From the NCBI GenBank assembly GCA_900539845.1, contig UQDP01000026.1, forward strand, positions 1 to 21,818: a stretch of DNA of 21,818 bases, in the 5' to 3' direction. Position numbers and translations under genes: made by a program. This stretch comes from an uncultured Oscillospiraceae bacterium (GTDB lineage Bacteria > Bacillota > Clostridia > Oscillospirales > Acutalibacteraceae). This document shows, piece by piece, positions 6,313 to 13,700 of this stretch (positions are counted from its first letter, which is position 1; each line of letters starts with the position of its first letter). The notes below the pieces were generated by a model. That model was not told where the DNA came from. It saw only the letters and a program-made list of their open reading frames with translations, and made no database searches.

Positions 6313-7023
6313 ATGAACGAAAAAAGTAAAGCGGCAACAATAAAATATGCTTTTAAAAAATCTCTGCCGGTCCTTTTCGGATATCTTTTTCTCGGTTCGG
6401 CGTTTGGCATAATGCTTTATGACGCCGGGTATAACTGGGTTTGGGCAATTCTGATATCCGTTGCTGTGTATGCCGGTTCGGGTCAGTTTCTGCTTGTGTC
6501 GTTGTTGTCATCAGCAGCAAGTATCCCCACTGTTGCCATGATGACTCTTTTTATCAATTCACGCCACATGTTTTACGGGCTTTCACTTATAGATAAATTC
6601 AAAGCTGGCAGGTGGCGGTATCCTTTTATGATCTTTACGCTTACTGATGAAACCTATTCCGTCAATATTTCCGTTCACAGCGTTCCGAAAAACGTGGACG
6701 AGCCGCGCGCGCGGTTTTTGATCGGCGAGCTTGACCATTTATACTGGATTGCCGGCTCTGTTATCGGCTCACTGCTGGGTCAGAATCTGCCGATAGATTT
6801 TACGGGGATCGACTTTTCGATGACAGCGCTTTTCACGGTTATATTTGTTGATTTGATCGTCGATACAAAAAACAGGATATGCGGCGCCGTGGGATTGTTC
6901 TGCGCGTTTATCTGCCTTATGATCTTCGGTGCGGACAAATTCCTTCTGCCCGCGCTTATTCTTACGGTCCTTCTGCTCGTTGGCGCGAAACCGTTTCTTG
7001 ATAAGAAGGAGGTCGAAAAGTAA
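6313..7023 (+). CDS. azlC: AzlC family branched-chain amino acid exporter, large subunit
   Basis: Membrane subunit of the two-part AzlCD exporter, which in other bacteria exports branched-chain amino acids or analogues. Seen are LPVLFGYLFLGSAFGIML (first helix, residues about 18-36), VYAGSGQFLLVSLL, LFINSRHMFYGLS and TLTDETYSVN, all typical AzlC motifs, and about seven hydrophobic helices. The length of 236 residues is normal. ATG 6313 is preferred: AGAGG (6301-6305) lies seven bases upstream, while the GTG at 6310 is too close. The stop overlaps the azlD start (TAATG). The cargo is inferred from the family. Confidence 0.92.
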   Translation: MNEKSKAATIKYAFKKSLPVLFGYLFLGSAFGIMLYDAGYNWVWAILISVAVYAGSGQFLLVSLLSSAASIPTVAMMTLFINSRHMFYGLSLIDKFKAGRWRYPFMIFTLTDETYSVNISVHSVPKNVDEPRARFLIGELDHLYWIAGSVIGSLLGQNLPIDFTGIDFSMTALFTVIFVDLIVDTKNRICGAVGLFCAFICLMIFGADKFLLPALILTVLLLVGAKPFLDKKEVEK

Positions 7024-7355
7024 TGCCTCTTTCCGTTAAAGATACTTTGATTATCGTAGCCGTTGCCGCAGCGTGTACATTCGCAACGCGCCTTGTGCCG
7101 TTCGTGCTTTTCAGCGGCAAAAAAGAACCGCCGAAGTTTGTGCGTTATCTGGGCGGCGTGCTGCCGGTGGCTATCATCGGTGTTCTGATTGTCTACGGTG
7201 TCGGTGACGTCAGGGACAGCGGCATTTACGATCTGATTCCTAAGCTCATAGCTGTGGCGGCAACCGCGCTTGTGCATCTGTGGAAGAGAAACACACTGCT
7301 CAGTATAGCCGTAGGCACTATCGGATATATGTTGCTGATAAATTTTGTTTTTTAG
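7023..7355 (+). CDS. azlD: AzlD family branched-chain amino acid exporter, small subunit
   Basis: A 110-residue membrane protein with four hydrophobic segments, the small partner of AzlC. The N-terminal stretch FATRLVPFVLFSG and the following VRYLGGVLPVAIIG match the conserved AzlD start region. Its ATG overlaps the azlC TAA by one base, so the two are translationally coupled at equal dosage. A new promoter candidate follows within six bases of its stop. Confidence 0.92.
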   Translation: MPLSVKDTLIIVAVAAACTFATRLVPFVLFSGKKEPPKFVRYLGGVLPVAIIGVLIVYGVGDVRDSGIYDLIPKLIAVAATALVHLWKRNTLLSIAVGTIGYMLLINFVF

Positions 7356-7360
7356 TTTGC

Positions 7361-7389
7361 TTGACCGACGGCGGCATTTATTATAAAAT
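7361..7389 (+). promoter_or_regulatory. Candidate promoter for the MIF-like / sirtuin / lipoprotein genes
   Basis: TTGACC (7361-7366) and TAAAAT (7384-7389) are 17 bases apart, 45 bases before the next start codon. No terminator separates azlD from this site, so some read-through from azlCD is possible. Confidence 0.55.
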
Positions 7390-7433
7390 AAATCTATGCC
7401 TTAACAGGTAAATCGTTAAAAGGGGGCTTTTAT

Positions 7434-7772
7434 ATGCCTTTTGTAAATGTAAATACCAATACGGAAATCTCAAAAGAACAGGCAATTGCTTTAAAATCAC
7501 AATTCGGTAAAGCAATTGAAAATCTCGGCAAAACCGAGAGCTGGCTTATGGTTGGCTTTAACGGTGGTATCCCGCTTTATTTTAAAGGTGATGACGCGCC
7601 TGCCGCTTTTGTTGACATATCTGTTTTCGGCAGTTCAACGGATGCGCAGTGTGAAAAAATGACTGCAGCCGTCTGCGGAATCATCGAAAAAGAACTCGGA
7701 ATACCGGCAGACAGAACCTATGTGAAATATTCCGGCACATCGCAGTGGGGCTGGAACAATATGAATTTTTAA
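7434..7772 (+). CDS. Macrophage migration inhibitory factor (MIF)-like tautomerase
   Basis: A 112-residue member of the MIF branch of the tautomerase superfamily, whose proteins tautomerise keto-enol substrates such as phenylpyruvate using the N-terminal proline as base. Seen are MPFVNVNTN at the start (P2 becomes the N-terminal residue after Met removal, as in MIF), K33 at the position of the MIF active-site lysine, DRTYVKY (93-99) and the near-terminal GWNNMNF, matching GWNNSTF of vertebrate MIF. The CxxC redox motif of human MIF is absent (the region reads PAAFVD). There is no signal peptide. A long GGGGG ribosome site lies about 8 bases before ATG. It is followed 12 bases later by the sirtuin gene. 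Physiological substrate unknown. Confidence 0.9.
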   Translation: MPFVNVNTNTEISKEQAIALKSQFGKAIENLGKTESWLMVGFNGGIPLYFKGDDAPAAFVDISVFGSSTDAQCEKMTAAVCGIIEKELGIPADRTYVKYSGTSQWGWNNMNF

Positions 7773-7784
7773 GAGGTTTCTGTA

Positions 7785-8495
7785 ATGACCCTTCAGCAGA
7801 TCATTGATGAAAGCAATAATATCGTGTTTTTCGGTGGGGCAGGCGTCTCAACAGAGAGCGGAATCCCTGATTTTCGCTCGGTGGACGGGCTTTATCATCA
7901 AAAATACGATTACCCGCCGGAAGAGATCCTTTCGCATACGTTTTTTGAACGCCATACAGATTATTTTTATAAGTTTTACCGCGATAAAATGCTTTGCCTT
8001 GACGCACAGCCGAATGCAGCGCATCTAAAGCTTGCCGAACTTGAGCGGGCTGGGAAATTGAGCGCTGTTGTAACGCAGAATATAGACGGGCTTCATCAGA
8101 AAGCAGGAAGCAAAAATGTTTTAGAGCTTCACGGTTCCACGCTGAGAAATTATTGTGTTCAGTGCGGCAGATTTTTTACTGCCGAATATATGGTCAATAC
8201 TTCCGGCATACCTCACTGTGATGAATGCGGCGGTCTGATCAAACCGGATGTCGTCCTTTATGAAGAAAGCCTGGATTCAAATGTTATAAACGCATCGGTA
8301 GCAGCGATCTCCTCTGCAGATTGTCTGATTGTTGCAGGCACAAGTCTTGTCGTTTATCCCGCTGCCGGATTTATCCGTTATTTTAAGGGCAGGCACTTTG
8401 TGCTTATTAATAAAACGCCCACTTCAGCGGACTCGCTTGCAGATCTTGTTATTCATGACAGCGTCGGCAAAGTCCTTTCCGAAATCAAAGTGTGA
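7785..8495 (+). CDS. cobB: NAD-dependent protein deacylase, Sir2 family
   Basis: Removes acetyl or related acyl groups from protein lysines, consuming NAD and releasing nicotinamide and O-acyl-ADP-ribose. All core motifs are present: GGAGVSTESGIPDFRS (residues 17-32, NAD binding), TQNIDGLHQKAG (97-108), the catalytic His in LELHGS (H116), two zinc pairs C124/C127 and C145/C148, and GTSLVVYPAAG. At 236 residues it is a compact bacterial sirtuin. The ribosome site AGAGG lies about 9 bases upstream. It sits between the MIF-like gene and a lipoprotein gene and is probably co-transcribed with both. Confidence 0.93.
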   Translation: MTLQQIIDESNNIVFFGGAGVSTESGIPDFRSVDGLYHQKYDYPPEEILSHTFFERHTDYFYKFYRDKMLCLDAQPNAAHLKLAELERAGKLSAVVTQNIDGLHQKAGSKNVLELHGSTLRNYCVQCGRFFTAEYMVNTSGIPHCDECGGLIKPDVVLYEESLDSNVINASVAAISSADCLIVAGTSLVVYPAAGFIRYFKGRHFVLINKTPTSADSLADLVIHDSVGKVLSEIKV

Positions 8496-8513
8496 ATTTA
8501 AGGGGAGTTTTCA

Positions 8514-9404
8514 ATGAGAAAAATCATTTCGTTTTTGTGTGTGATTTTTACAGTGACTGCCGTCTTTGCCGGCTGTTCCGACAGCTCTGCCCGCTCTGCC
8601 GGATTTTCGCTGAGCATGGTATATGACGCGCATTATTCCGATATGGAAAGCGGTGCTGTAGAAGCGTATGATACACTTTGCAATGCCGTTATCGGCGGAG
8701 AAAGCAGCATTACGGTCAATAATGCCTATTATGACGATGCAAGCAGACTGTTTTACGTGAGTTTTCCTCTTTCACAGCTCGTAAGTGATATCAAGCTGAA
8801 TTCTGACGGAAGTCTCAGAATCATATATACCGAAACCACCTCGCAGCATCGTGAGTCGGTTGAGAATTTTACCGACAGGGTATATTCGATATTATCCGAC
8901 TGCGGATATCCCGAAGCTTCAAAAAATGAATTGCTGCTTAATCTTTATACTTATGTTTCTAAAAATATTAAACAGAATCTTGAATATTCCACAGCATATG
9001 ACGCTATCGTTTCAGGTCAGGGCTCGTCATCGTCCTATGAAGCAGCTTTCCGTTATCTTGTTCAACAGGCCGGTTTATCCGCGTCCAGGGTGTACGGAGT
9101 TTCATATGACGGCACACACTTTATGACTGAAGTTGAAGTTGACGGGGAGATATATTATTTTGACCCATGCGCAGAAAATGCTTATTCGGGAGGAAAGGGA
9201 CTTTCTTATTTCGGAATGGGCGTTATCGGTCTTCAGCAGATAGGCGTAGGCAGGGAAGTCAGTTATTCTGACGATGCTCTGATACCTTTTGAAGAAAACT
9301 CGGGAAGATTTGACAGTCTGTTTCAAACAGTCTCTTATTCCTATGAAAACGGGCTCATTTCGGCTGAAAAAAGCAGCGGAGAAATCGTTGAAGTTAAATT
9401 GTAA
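8514..9404 (+). CDS. Lipoprotein with a transglutaminase-like domain lacking the catalytic Cys
   Basis: A 296-residue predicted lipoprotein. The signal ends in VFAGC, with C21 the lipid-modified residue, so it should be anchored outside the membrane. Residues 140-225 follow the transglutaminase-like (papain-fold) pattern: a helix (LLLNLYTYVSKNIKQN), then GQGSSSSYEAAFRYLVQQAG, then GTHFMTEVEVDGEIYYFDP. In active members the Gly-x-Cys-x-Gly-Tyr motif carries the nucleophile. Here the aligned position is Ser (about S172), while His (H202) and Asp (D217) remain. This suggests a non-enzymatic or altered enzyme; that is inference from pattern alignment. AGGGGAG precedes the ATG, 18 bases after the sirtuin stop. 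It is the last gene before the terminator at 9435. Confidence 0.75.
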   Translation: MRKIISFLCVIFTVTAVFAGCSDSSARSAGFSLSMVYDAHYSDMESGAVEAYDTLCNAVIGGESSITVNNAYYDDASRLFYVSFPLSQLVSDIKLNSDGSLRIIYTETTSQHRESVENFTDRVYSILSDCGYPEASKNELLLNLYTYVSKNIKQNLEYSTAYDAIVSGQGSSSSYEAAFRYLVQQAGLSASRVYGVSYDGTHFMTEVEVDGEIYYFDPCAENAYSGGKGLSYFGMGVIGLQQIGVGREVSYSDDALIPFEENSGRFDSLFQTVSYSYENGLISAEKSSGEIVEVKL

Positions 9405-9434
9405 TAATGAAATTAATTGATATTTATATTCATT

Positions 9435-9470
9435 GCGCCTCAAAGCGGTCTGTTTTTTGGGGCGCTTTTT
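9435..9470 (+). terminator. Intrinsic terminator after the lipoprotein gene
   Basis: A 10-bp stem (GCGCCTCAAA with TTTGGGGCGC, one G-T pair) is followed by T5-A-T6. It closes the MIF/sirtuin/lipoprotein unit. Confidence 0.88.
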
Positions 9471-9563
9471 ATTTTTTAATACTTATTTAAAATATTAATA
9501 TATGTTCGCTGTTGATTTTTTATAAGTTTTTTTGATTAATTTATAAATTAAGGCAAAAATTTG

Positions 9564-9592
9564 TTGATTAACGGTCTGAAATATGTTAAAGT
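9564..9592 (+). promoter_or_regulatory. Candidate promoter for the GPH-type transporter
   Basis: TTGATT (9564-9569) and TAAAGT (9587-9592) are 17 bases apart in a very AT-rich stretch. This leaves a leader of about 50 bases before the start codon at 9652. Other AT-rich boxes nearby could serve instead. Confidence 0.45.
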
Positions 9593-9651
9593 TATATATA
9601 GTGTGCAGTCTGCTCTTAGGGATACTGCAATTATAAACAAGGGGTGATTTA

Positions 9652-12177
9652 ATGGCAGGAGCAAATGCCGGTATTAAAGAAAAAGTCGGGGGGATTATAA
9701 ACAACTTCCGATACTATTGGAACGAGCCGCCTAAAGGCAGGTATATGACATTTAAGGAAATTGTTTCATATGCCGGTGGCGGTATTGGTTGCTATTTTAT
9801 TATATTGTTCGGAACTCAGCTTGCTGTTTCAACAACAAATATGATCGTCGGCGGCGCCATAGGAATAGGCCCCACCGATATGTATATTCTTTACATAATT
9901 TCAACGCTTGCCGGTATTCCGCTGACAGCTGTGCGCGCAAATATGGTAGACAATACCCGAGGGCGGGGAGGCAAGTACAGACCTTATCTTATATCGATAG
10001 GAATACCCACTATCATATGTGCTCTCGGTTATGTATACTTTCCTTATGAAAGCCTTGAGACTCTGGTGTCGGGTCAGATTTTCGGCAGAGATTCTTATTA
10101 TGTTTTAAAATGCGCGGTAGTTTTGGTATTCAACCTACTGTTGTCTTTCTTCTATGCGTTTTTTAATGACGCATATACGAATCTTATTCATGTTCTCTCT
10201 CCGAATACGCAGGAAAGAACGGATGTTCTGGCGATCAAATCGGTTGTTTATTCGCTGGCTCCTTCCATTTCAAATATCGTTCTGCCGCTTGTTGCCCAAG
10301 TGTTTACTGATAACGACCTTTATGATATCAATGTTTACAGAATAGCATACCCGGTTTTTGCTTTGGTAGGTGCTGTTGGAACCGTAATCGTTTATGCAAA
10401 TACACAGGAAAAAATCGTTCAGGCAAAAACACATACGATCCAGATCGGTTTCTGGGACGCGCTTAAAGAAGTTGCTAAAAATAAGTATTTCTGGATCATT
10501 TCGCTTGCGGGCTGGCTCGGTTTCCTTGAAGGTGCATACGGCAATATCCTTACATGGTCATACAATTACGGTCATACCGCTTCGGGCGCGGAGTTTGCGC
10601 TTATTCAGACTCTCACGGGCAACGCGTCTCTTTGGGGCATGCTTCTTGCTCCTCTGTGTATCAGAAAATGGGGTAAAAAGCGTGTTCTGCTGGCAATAAA
10701 TACTTTAAATGTAGTGTTTATACTTGCGATGGGTCTTAATATGGACAGCATTTGGTGGCTGTTTATATGTGTTTATTTCAACTGGCTTGTAGGTGCGTTT
10801 GAGCAGATCACAACGCCTGCTATTCAGGCAGATATACGTGATTATCAGCAGTATAAATCCGGCGAAAGAATCGACGGAATGTTTGCTGCCGTTACCACAA
10901 TAGGCGGAATTATCACTTTATTTACGTCAGGCGTTCTTCCTGCCGTTCAGGAAATGTACGGTATCAAGGAGGGCAACGGTTATGAAAGCCCTTATGATAT
11001 TCTTGACGTAACCACAGGTCAGCCGGGGCTTCTTCATGATATGATGCTTGCTCTTATCATTATGGCGGCAGTCGGCGCGTTTCTGAATATGGTTCCGTAT
11101 TTCTTCTATGACTTTACGGAGAAAAAGCAGAAATCCGTTGTACGTGTTCTTCAGGTCCGCGCGCTGTTTGAGGATTACGGCAACAACGCGCTGGACAATC
11201 ATCAGATCGTTGAAGCAATTGATATGGTTGAAGAGGCTCGTAAAATGTCTGTAGCAGAGCCTAAGTCCGTTTCTAAGAGTATTTACAGAAATGTTACCAA
11301 AGAGTATAAGAAGCAGCGTAAAAATGTATCAGACAAAGATAAACTTGCGCTTCTTAAAAAGGATTACAAAGCAAATCTCAAGGCCGCTAAACTTGAATAC
11401 AGAGAGGCGCTTGCGTTTAACGAAGAAATCGATATTTCCAAGTTTGTCTGCGATGAACTTGAAAAATTCGATTCTAATCTGTATAAATATCAGATCGATG
11501 TTTATCAGAAGATCTATGACGGCGGTATTGAGGGAATTGTAGATTCCTCTTATGATGAACTGCGCAAAGATCTTGCAAATGCAAAGGCTATGCCGCAGAA
11601 TACGCATGAAGAAAAAGAGATTCGCAAATTCGCTGTTACGCTTGCAAAGAAAAAGATTTCAGCAAAAAAAGCTTTTGAAAAATATTACGGTTCGGTTAAA
11701 GATTTTGTTGAACCCGATATGGCTGAACTTACGGCTATCTTTGAAGAGGAAGACAGCACAGAAGCGCAGATCTTTGATCTTGTAAAAGAAAAGACCGCGG
11801 CAAAGAAAGCCAAAAATAAGGCTGAATATGATGAAATACAGGCTAAAATCAAAAGGCTTAATGCTCAGCTCAAGGAAATACGTGCAAGAGAAAAGAAAAA
11901 GATGGATGAGTTTGCTCAGTTCAACCGTGCTGCTAAGCCGTTTGTTGACGCAAGAAAGCTTTTGCTTCAGAAAGAAAATTACAGTCACTTTGAAGAGATA
12001 GCCGACCTTTATGATGAGGCTAAGATCAACGCTGATGCTGAGGACCGTGAGAAGGAAGAACTGGCGGCGCTCAAGCGCAAGGAGCAGGAAGCGGAACTTG
12101 AAAAAAGGAAGGCTGAAAAAGCTCTTAAAAAAGCACAGAGATCCGAGAAAAAATCTTCAAGAAAAAAAGATAAGTAA
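9652..12177 (+). CDS. GPH/MelB-type MFS transporter with long charged C-terminal extension
   Basis: Residues about 30-490 form a 12-helix major facilitator of the glycoside-pentoside-hexuronide:cation symporter type. MVDNTRGRGGKYRPYLISIG matches the conserved loop (D-x-T-R-x-R-x-G-x-[FY]-R-P) after the second or third helix, and ERTDVLAIKS and IQADIRDYQQYKSGERIDG are further family loops. Membrane helices end near PYFFYDFTEKKQ (about 483-495). The remaining ~345 residues are hydrophilic and rich in Lys, Glu and Ala, with long stretches predicted as helix or coiled coil and a very basic end (SEKKSSRKKDK). Ordinary members have about 450-500 residues, so this extension is unusual. It is not the EIIA domain found on LacS-type relatives, since no such motif is seen. 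Substrate unknown. AGGGGTGA precedes ATG. Single-gene unit between its own promoter and terminator. Confidence 0.88.
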   Translation: MAGANAGIKEKVGGIINNFRYYWNEPPKGRYMTFKEIVSYAGGGIGCYFIILFGTQLAVSTTNMIVGGAIGIGPTDMYILYIISTLAGIPLTAVRANMVDNTRGRGGKYRPYLISIGIPTIICALGYVYFPYESLETLVSGQIFGRDSYYVLKCAVVLVFNLLLSFFYAFFNDAYTNLIHVLSPNTQERTDVLAIKSVVYSLAPSISNIVLPLVAQVFTDNDLYDINVYRIAYPVFALVGAVGTVIVYANTQEKIVQAKTHTIQIGFWDALKEVAKNKYFWIISLAGWLGFLEGAYGNILTWSYNYGHTASGAEFALIQTLTGNASLWGMLLAPLCIRKWGKKRVLLAINTLNVVFILAMGLNMDSIWWLFICVYFNWLVGAFEQITTPAIQADIRDYQQYKSGERIDGMFAAVTTIGGIITLFTSGVLPAVQEMYGIKEGNGYESPYDILDVTTGQPGLLHDMMLALIIMAAVGAFLNMVPYFFYDFTEKKQKSVVRVLQVRALFEDYGNNALDNHQIVEAIDMVEEARKMSVAEPKSVSKSIYRNVTKEYKKQRKNVSDKDKLALLKKDYKANLKAAKLEYREALAFNEEIDISKFVCDELEKFDSNLYKYQIDVYQKIYDGGIEGIVDSSYDELRKDLANAKAMPQNTHEEKEIRKFAVTLAKKKISAKKAFEKYYGSVKDFVEPDMAELTAIFEEEDSTEAQIFDLVKEKTAAKKAKNKAEYDEIQAKIKRLNAQLKEIRAREKKKMDEFAQFNRAAKPFVDARKLLLQKENYSHFEEIADLYDEAKINADAEDREKEELAALKRKEQEAELEKRKAEKALKKAQRSEKKSSRKKDK

Positions 12178-12183
12178 TCTGCT

Positions 12184-12217
12184 GATCCGGTCGGATGTTC
12201 CGACCGGATCTTTTTTT
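12184..12217 (+). terminator. Intrinsic terminator of the transporter gene
   Basis: A perfect 12-bp stem (GATCCGGTCGGA/TCCGACCGGATC) with a TGT loop is followed by seven T, six bases after the stop. Confidence 0.96.
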
Positions 12218-12288
12218 GCTTTTTTGAAATAAACTTAAACCCTGTTTCGGCATATTATGTAGTATGACTTGAAATGGGGTTTTATATT

Positions 12289-12504
12289 ATGGTTTATTAT
12301 ATAAAAATCGGGTCTATAACCAATGCCCAGAGAGGCAGAGCTGTTCTGCATGGCAATTCGGTAAAGGCCCGTATAAAAAGAATCGAAAACCCGCAACCGG
12401 GTGACGGCTGCGGTTATGTGCTTGCTGTTGACGGCGATGCTGATGAAGCAGTAAGACTGCTGAAAAAAAGCGGGCTGCGTGTGCTGGGGGTGGATGAGGC
12501 TTGA
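12289..12504 (+). CDS. DUF3343 protein (putative Se/S carrier-like)
   Basis: A 71-residue protein of the DUF3343 type, described as a possible selenium/sulfur carrier partner of a cysteine-desulfurase-like protein. The pattern seen is a ferredoxin-like fold start (VYYIKIGSITNAQRGRAVL), then GDGCGYVLAVDG, where the single Cys in the CGY motif is the conserved family residue, then a C-terminal helix-strand (AVRLLKKSGLRVLGV). ATG 12289 is chosen because GGGG at 12276-12279 can act as its ribosome site; an in-frame ATG at 12274 has none. The stop overlaps the next gene start by four bases (TTGA), a coupled pair seen widely in Clostridia. The carrier role is a family hypothesis. Confidence 0.82.
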   Translation: MVYYIKIGSITNAQRGRAVLHGNSVKARIKRIENPQPGDGCGYVLAVDGDADEAVRLLKKSGLRVLGVDEA

Positions 12505-13631
12505 TCTATCTTGATAACGGGGCAACGTCTTATCCGAAACCCAGGAATGTTCTTGAAACAGCATCACTCGCCATGAAAAAATTCAGTTTTAATTCAGGCA
12601 GGGGCGGCTATAAACAGTCCGTTCATGCAGCTGAAAAAATATATAATGTAAGATGCAAGATCGGCGATATGTTCGGGTTTGAGCCGCAGAACATCGCGTT
12701 CACCAAAAACTGCACCGAAGCCCTGAATATTGCCATAAAAGGCAGTGTCAAAAAGGGAGATCATGTAATCCTATCCTCGCTTGAGCACAATGCTGTTTGG
12801 CGCGTTATAAGCAAGCTGGCAGAGGATGGAATAATCGATTATGACATTGCGGATTTTTGCAGCGATGAGGATAAGTGTGCTTCAAATTTTGAAAAGCTTA
12901 TAAAACCAAAGACTTCACTCATTGTCTGCATGTCGGCATCAAACGTTTTCGGAGTTGTTTTTCCGATAAGAAAAATCGGTGCTGCAGCTGCTGCGCACGG
13001 TATAAGGTTTATTGTTGACGGCGCGCAGTCTGCCGGATTACTTGATCTGAAATCTGAAAGAGATCATTTTGATATCCTCTGTGCGCCCGGCCATAAATGT
13101 CTTTTCGGACCGATGGGAACGGGCTTTTTGTGCGTCAGGGAAGGTCTGTATCTTAATACCTTTGAAGAGGGCGGTACGGGTAGCAACTCGCTTGAGTCCT
13201 CTCAGCCCGATTTTATGCCAGACAGATTCGAAGCGGGAACTCTGAACAATTCGGGTATCATTTCGCTCGGCGCCGGTATAGATTATATCAACCGAACGGG
13301 AATGAGAAAGATTTATTTGCATGAAATGCGGCTTGCTCGTTTTTTGTTCGACGGGCTAAAACAAAATCAAAACGCTGTTTTGTATGCTCCGAGGCCTGAA
13401 GATGATAAAAGCGTTCCGCTGATATCTTTCAACTATAAGGATTTTTCAAGTGAAAAGACGGCAGCCGGGCTTGCCGAAAGGGATATAGCCGTAAGAGCGG
13501 GATTTCATTGTTCTCCTCTTGCTCACCGTTTTTTCGGAACGACTGAAAGGGGAACGGTAAGATTGTGTCCTTCCGTGTTCACATCGCGCAGAGATTGTGA
13601 AGTTTTTTTAAACACATTAAAAAAACTTTGA
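12501..13631 (+). CDS. Cysteine desulfurase family aminotransferase class V protein
   Basis: PLP-dependent enzyme expected to take sulfur (or selenium) from cysteine as a persulfide. It matches the subgroup usually paired with DUF3343. Seen are YLDNGATSYPKP (residues 3-14), SLEHNAVWR (93-101, with H96 stacking on PLP), FIVDGAQSAG (170-179, D173), the PLP lysine in APGHKCLFG (K199) and the catalytic Cys in AVRAGFHCSPLAHRFFGT (C337). The 376-residue length is normal. The start codon is TTG at 12501 inside the upstream stop, with GGGGGTGG at 12486-12493 as ribosome site; no nearby ATG would keep the conserved N-terminal IYLDNGAT. It is not an IscS or SufS with a neighbouring scaffold gene. Confidence 0.9.
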   Translation: MIYLDNGATSYPKPRNVLETASLAMKKFSFNSGRGGYKQSVHAAEKIYNVRCKIGDMFGFEPQNIAFTKNCTEALNIAIKGSVKKGDHVILSSLEHNAVWRVISKLAEDGIIDYDIADFCSDEDKCASNFEKLIKPKTSLIVCMSASNVFGVVFPIRKIGAAAAAHGIRFIVDGAQSAGLLDLKSERDHFDILCAPGHKCLFGPMGTGFLCVREGLYLNTFEEGGTGSNSLESSQPDFMPDRFEAGTLNNSGIISLGAGIDYINRTGMRKIYLHEMRLARFLFDGLKQNQNAVLYAPRPEDDKSVPLISFNYKDFSSEKTAAGLAERDIAVRAGFHCSPLAHRFFGTTERGTVRLCPSVFTSRRDCEVFLNTLKKL

Positions 13632-13643
13632 TTATTGCTTTAT

Positions 13644-13672
13644 TATTTTAATTTTTTATGCTAAAATATAAT
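13644..13672 (+). promoter_or_regulatory. Weak candidate promoter for cdaA-cdaR
   Basis: A consensus TATAAT (13667-13672) lies in an AT-rich gap, with only a poor -35 (TATTTT, 13644-13649) 17 bases upstream. No terminator follows the previous gene, so cdaA may also be read from upstream. Confidence 0.3.
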
Positions 13673-13700
13673 TAAATAAACACAGAAACGGATGTTTTAA

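Noticed and set aside
11659..11988. 109-codon minus frame, Phe/Leu-rich, opposite the transporter tail
   Set aside because: Hydrophobic content is simply the complement of Lys/Glu-rich codons on the plus strand.
11137..12177. The transporter tail as a separate gene fused by error
   Set aside because: The frame is continuous and no internal ribosome site with start codon is evident at the boundary, so a genuine single protein is the simpler reading.
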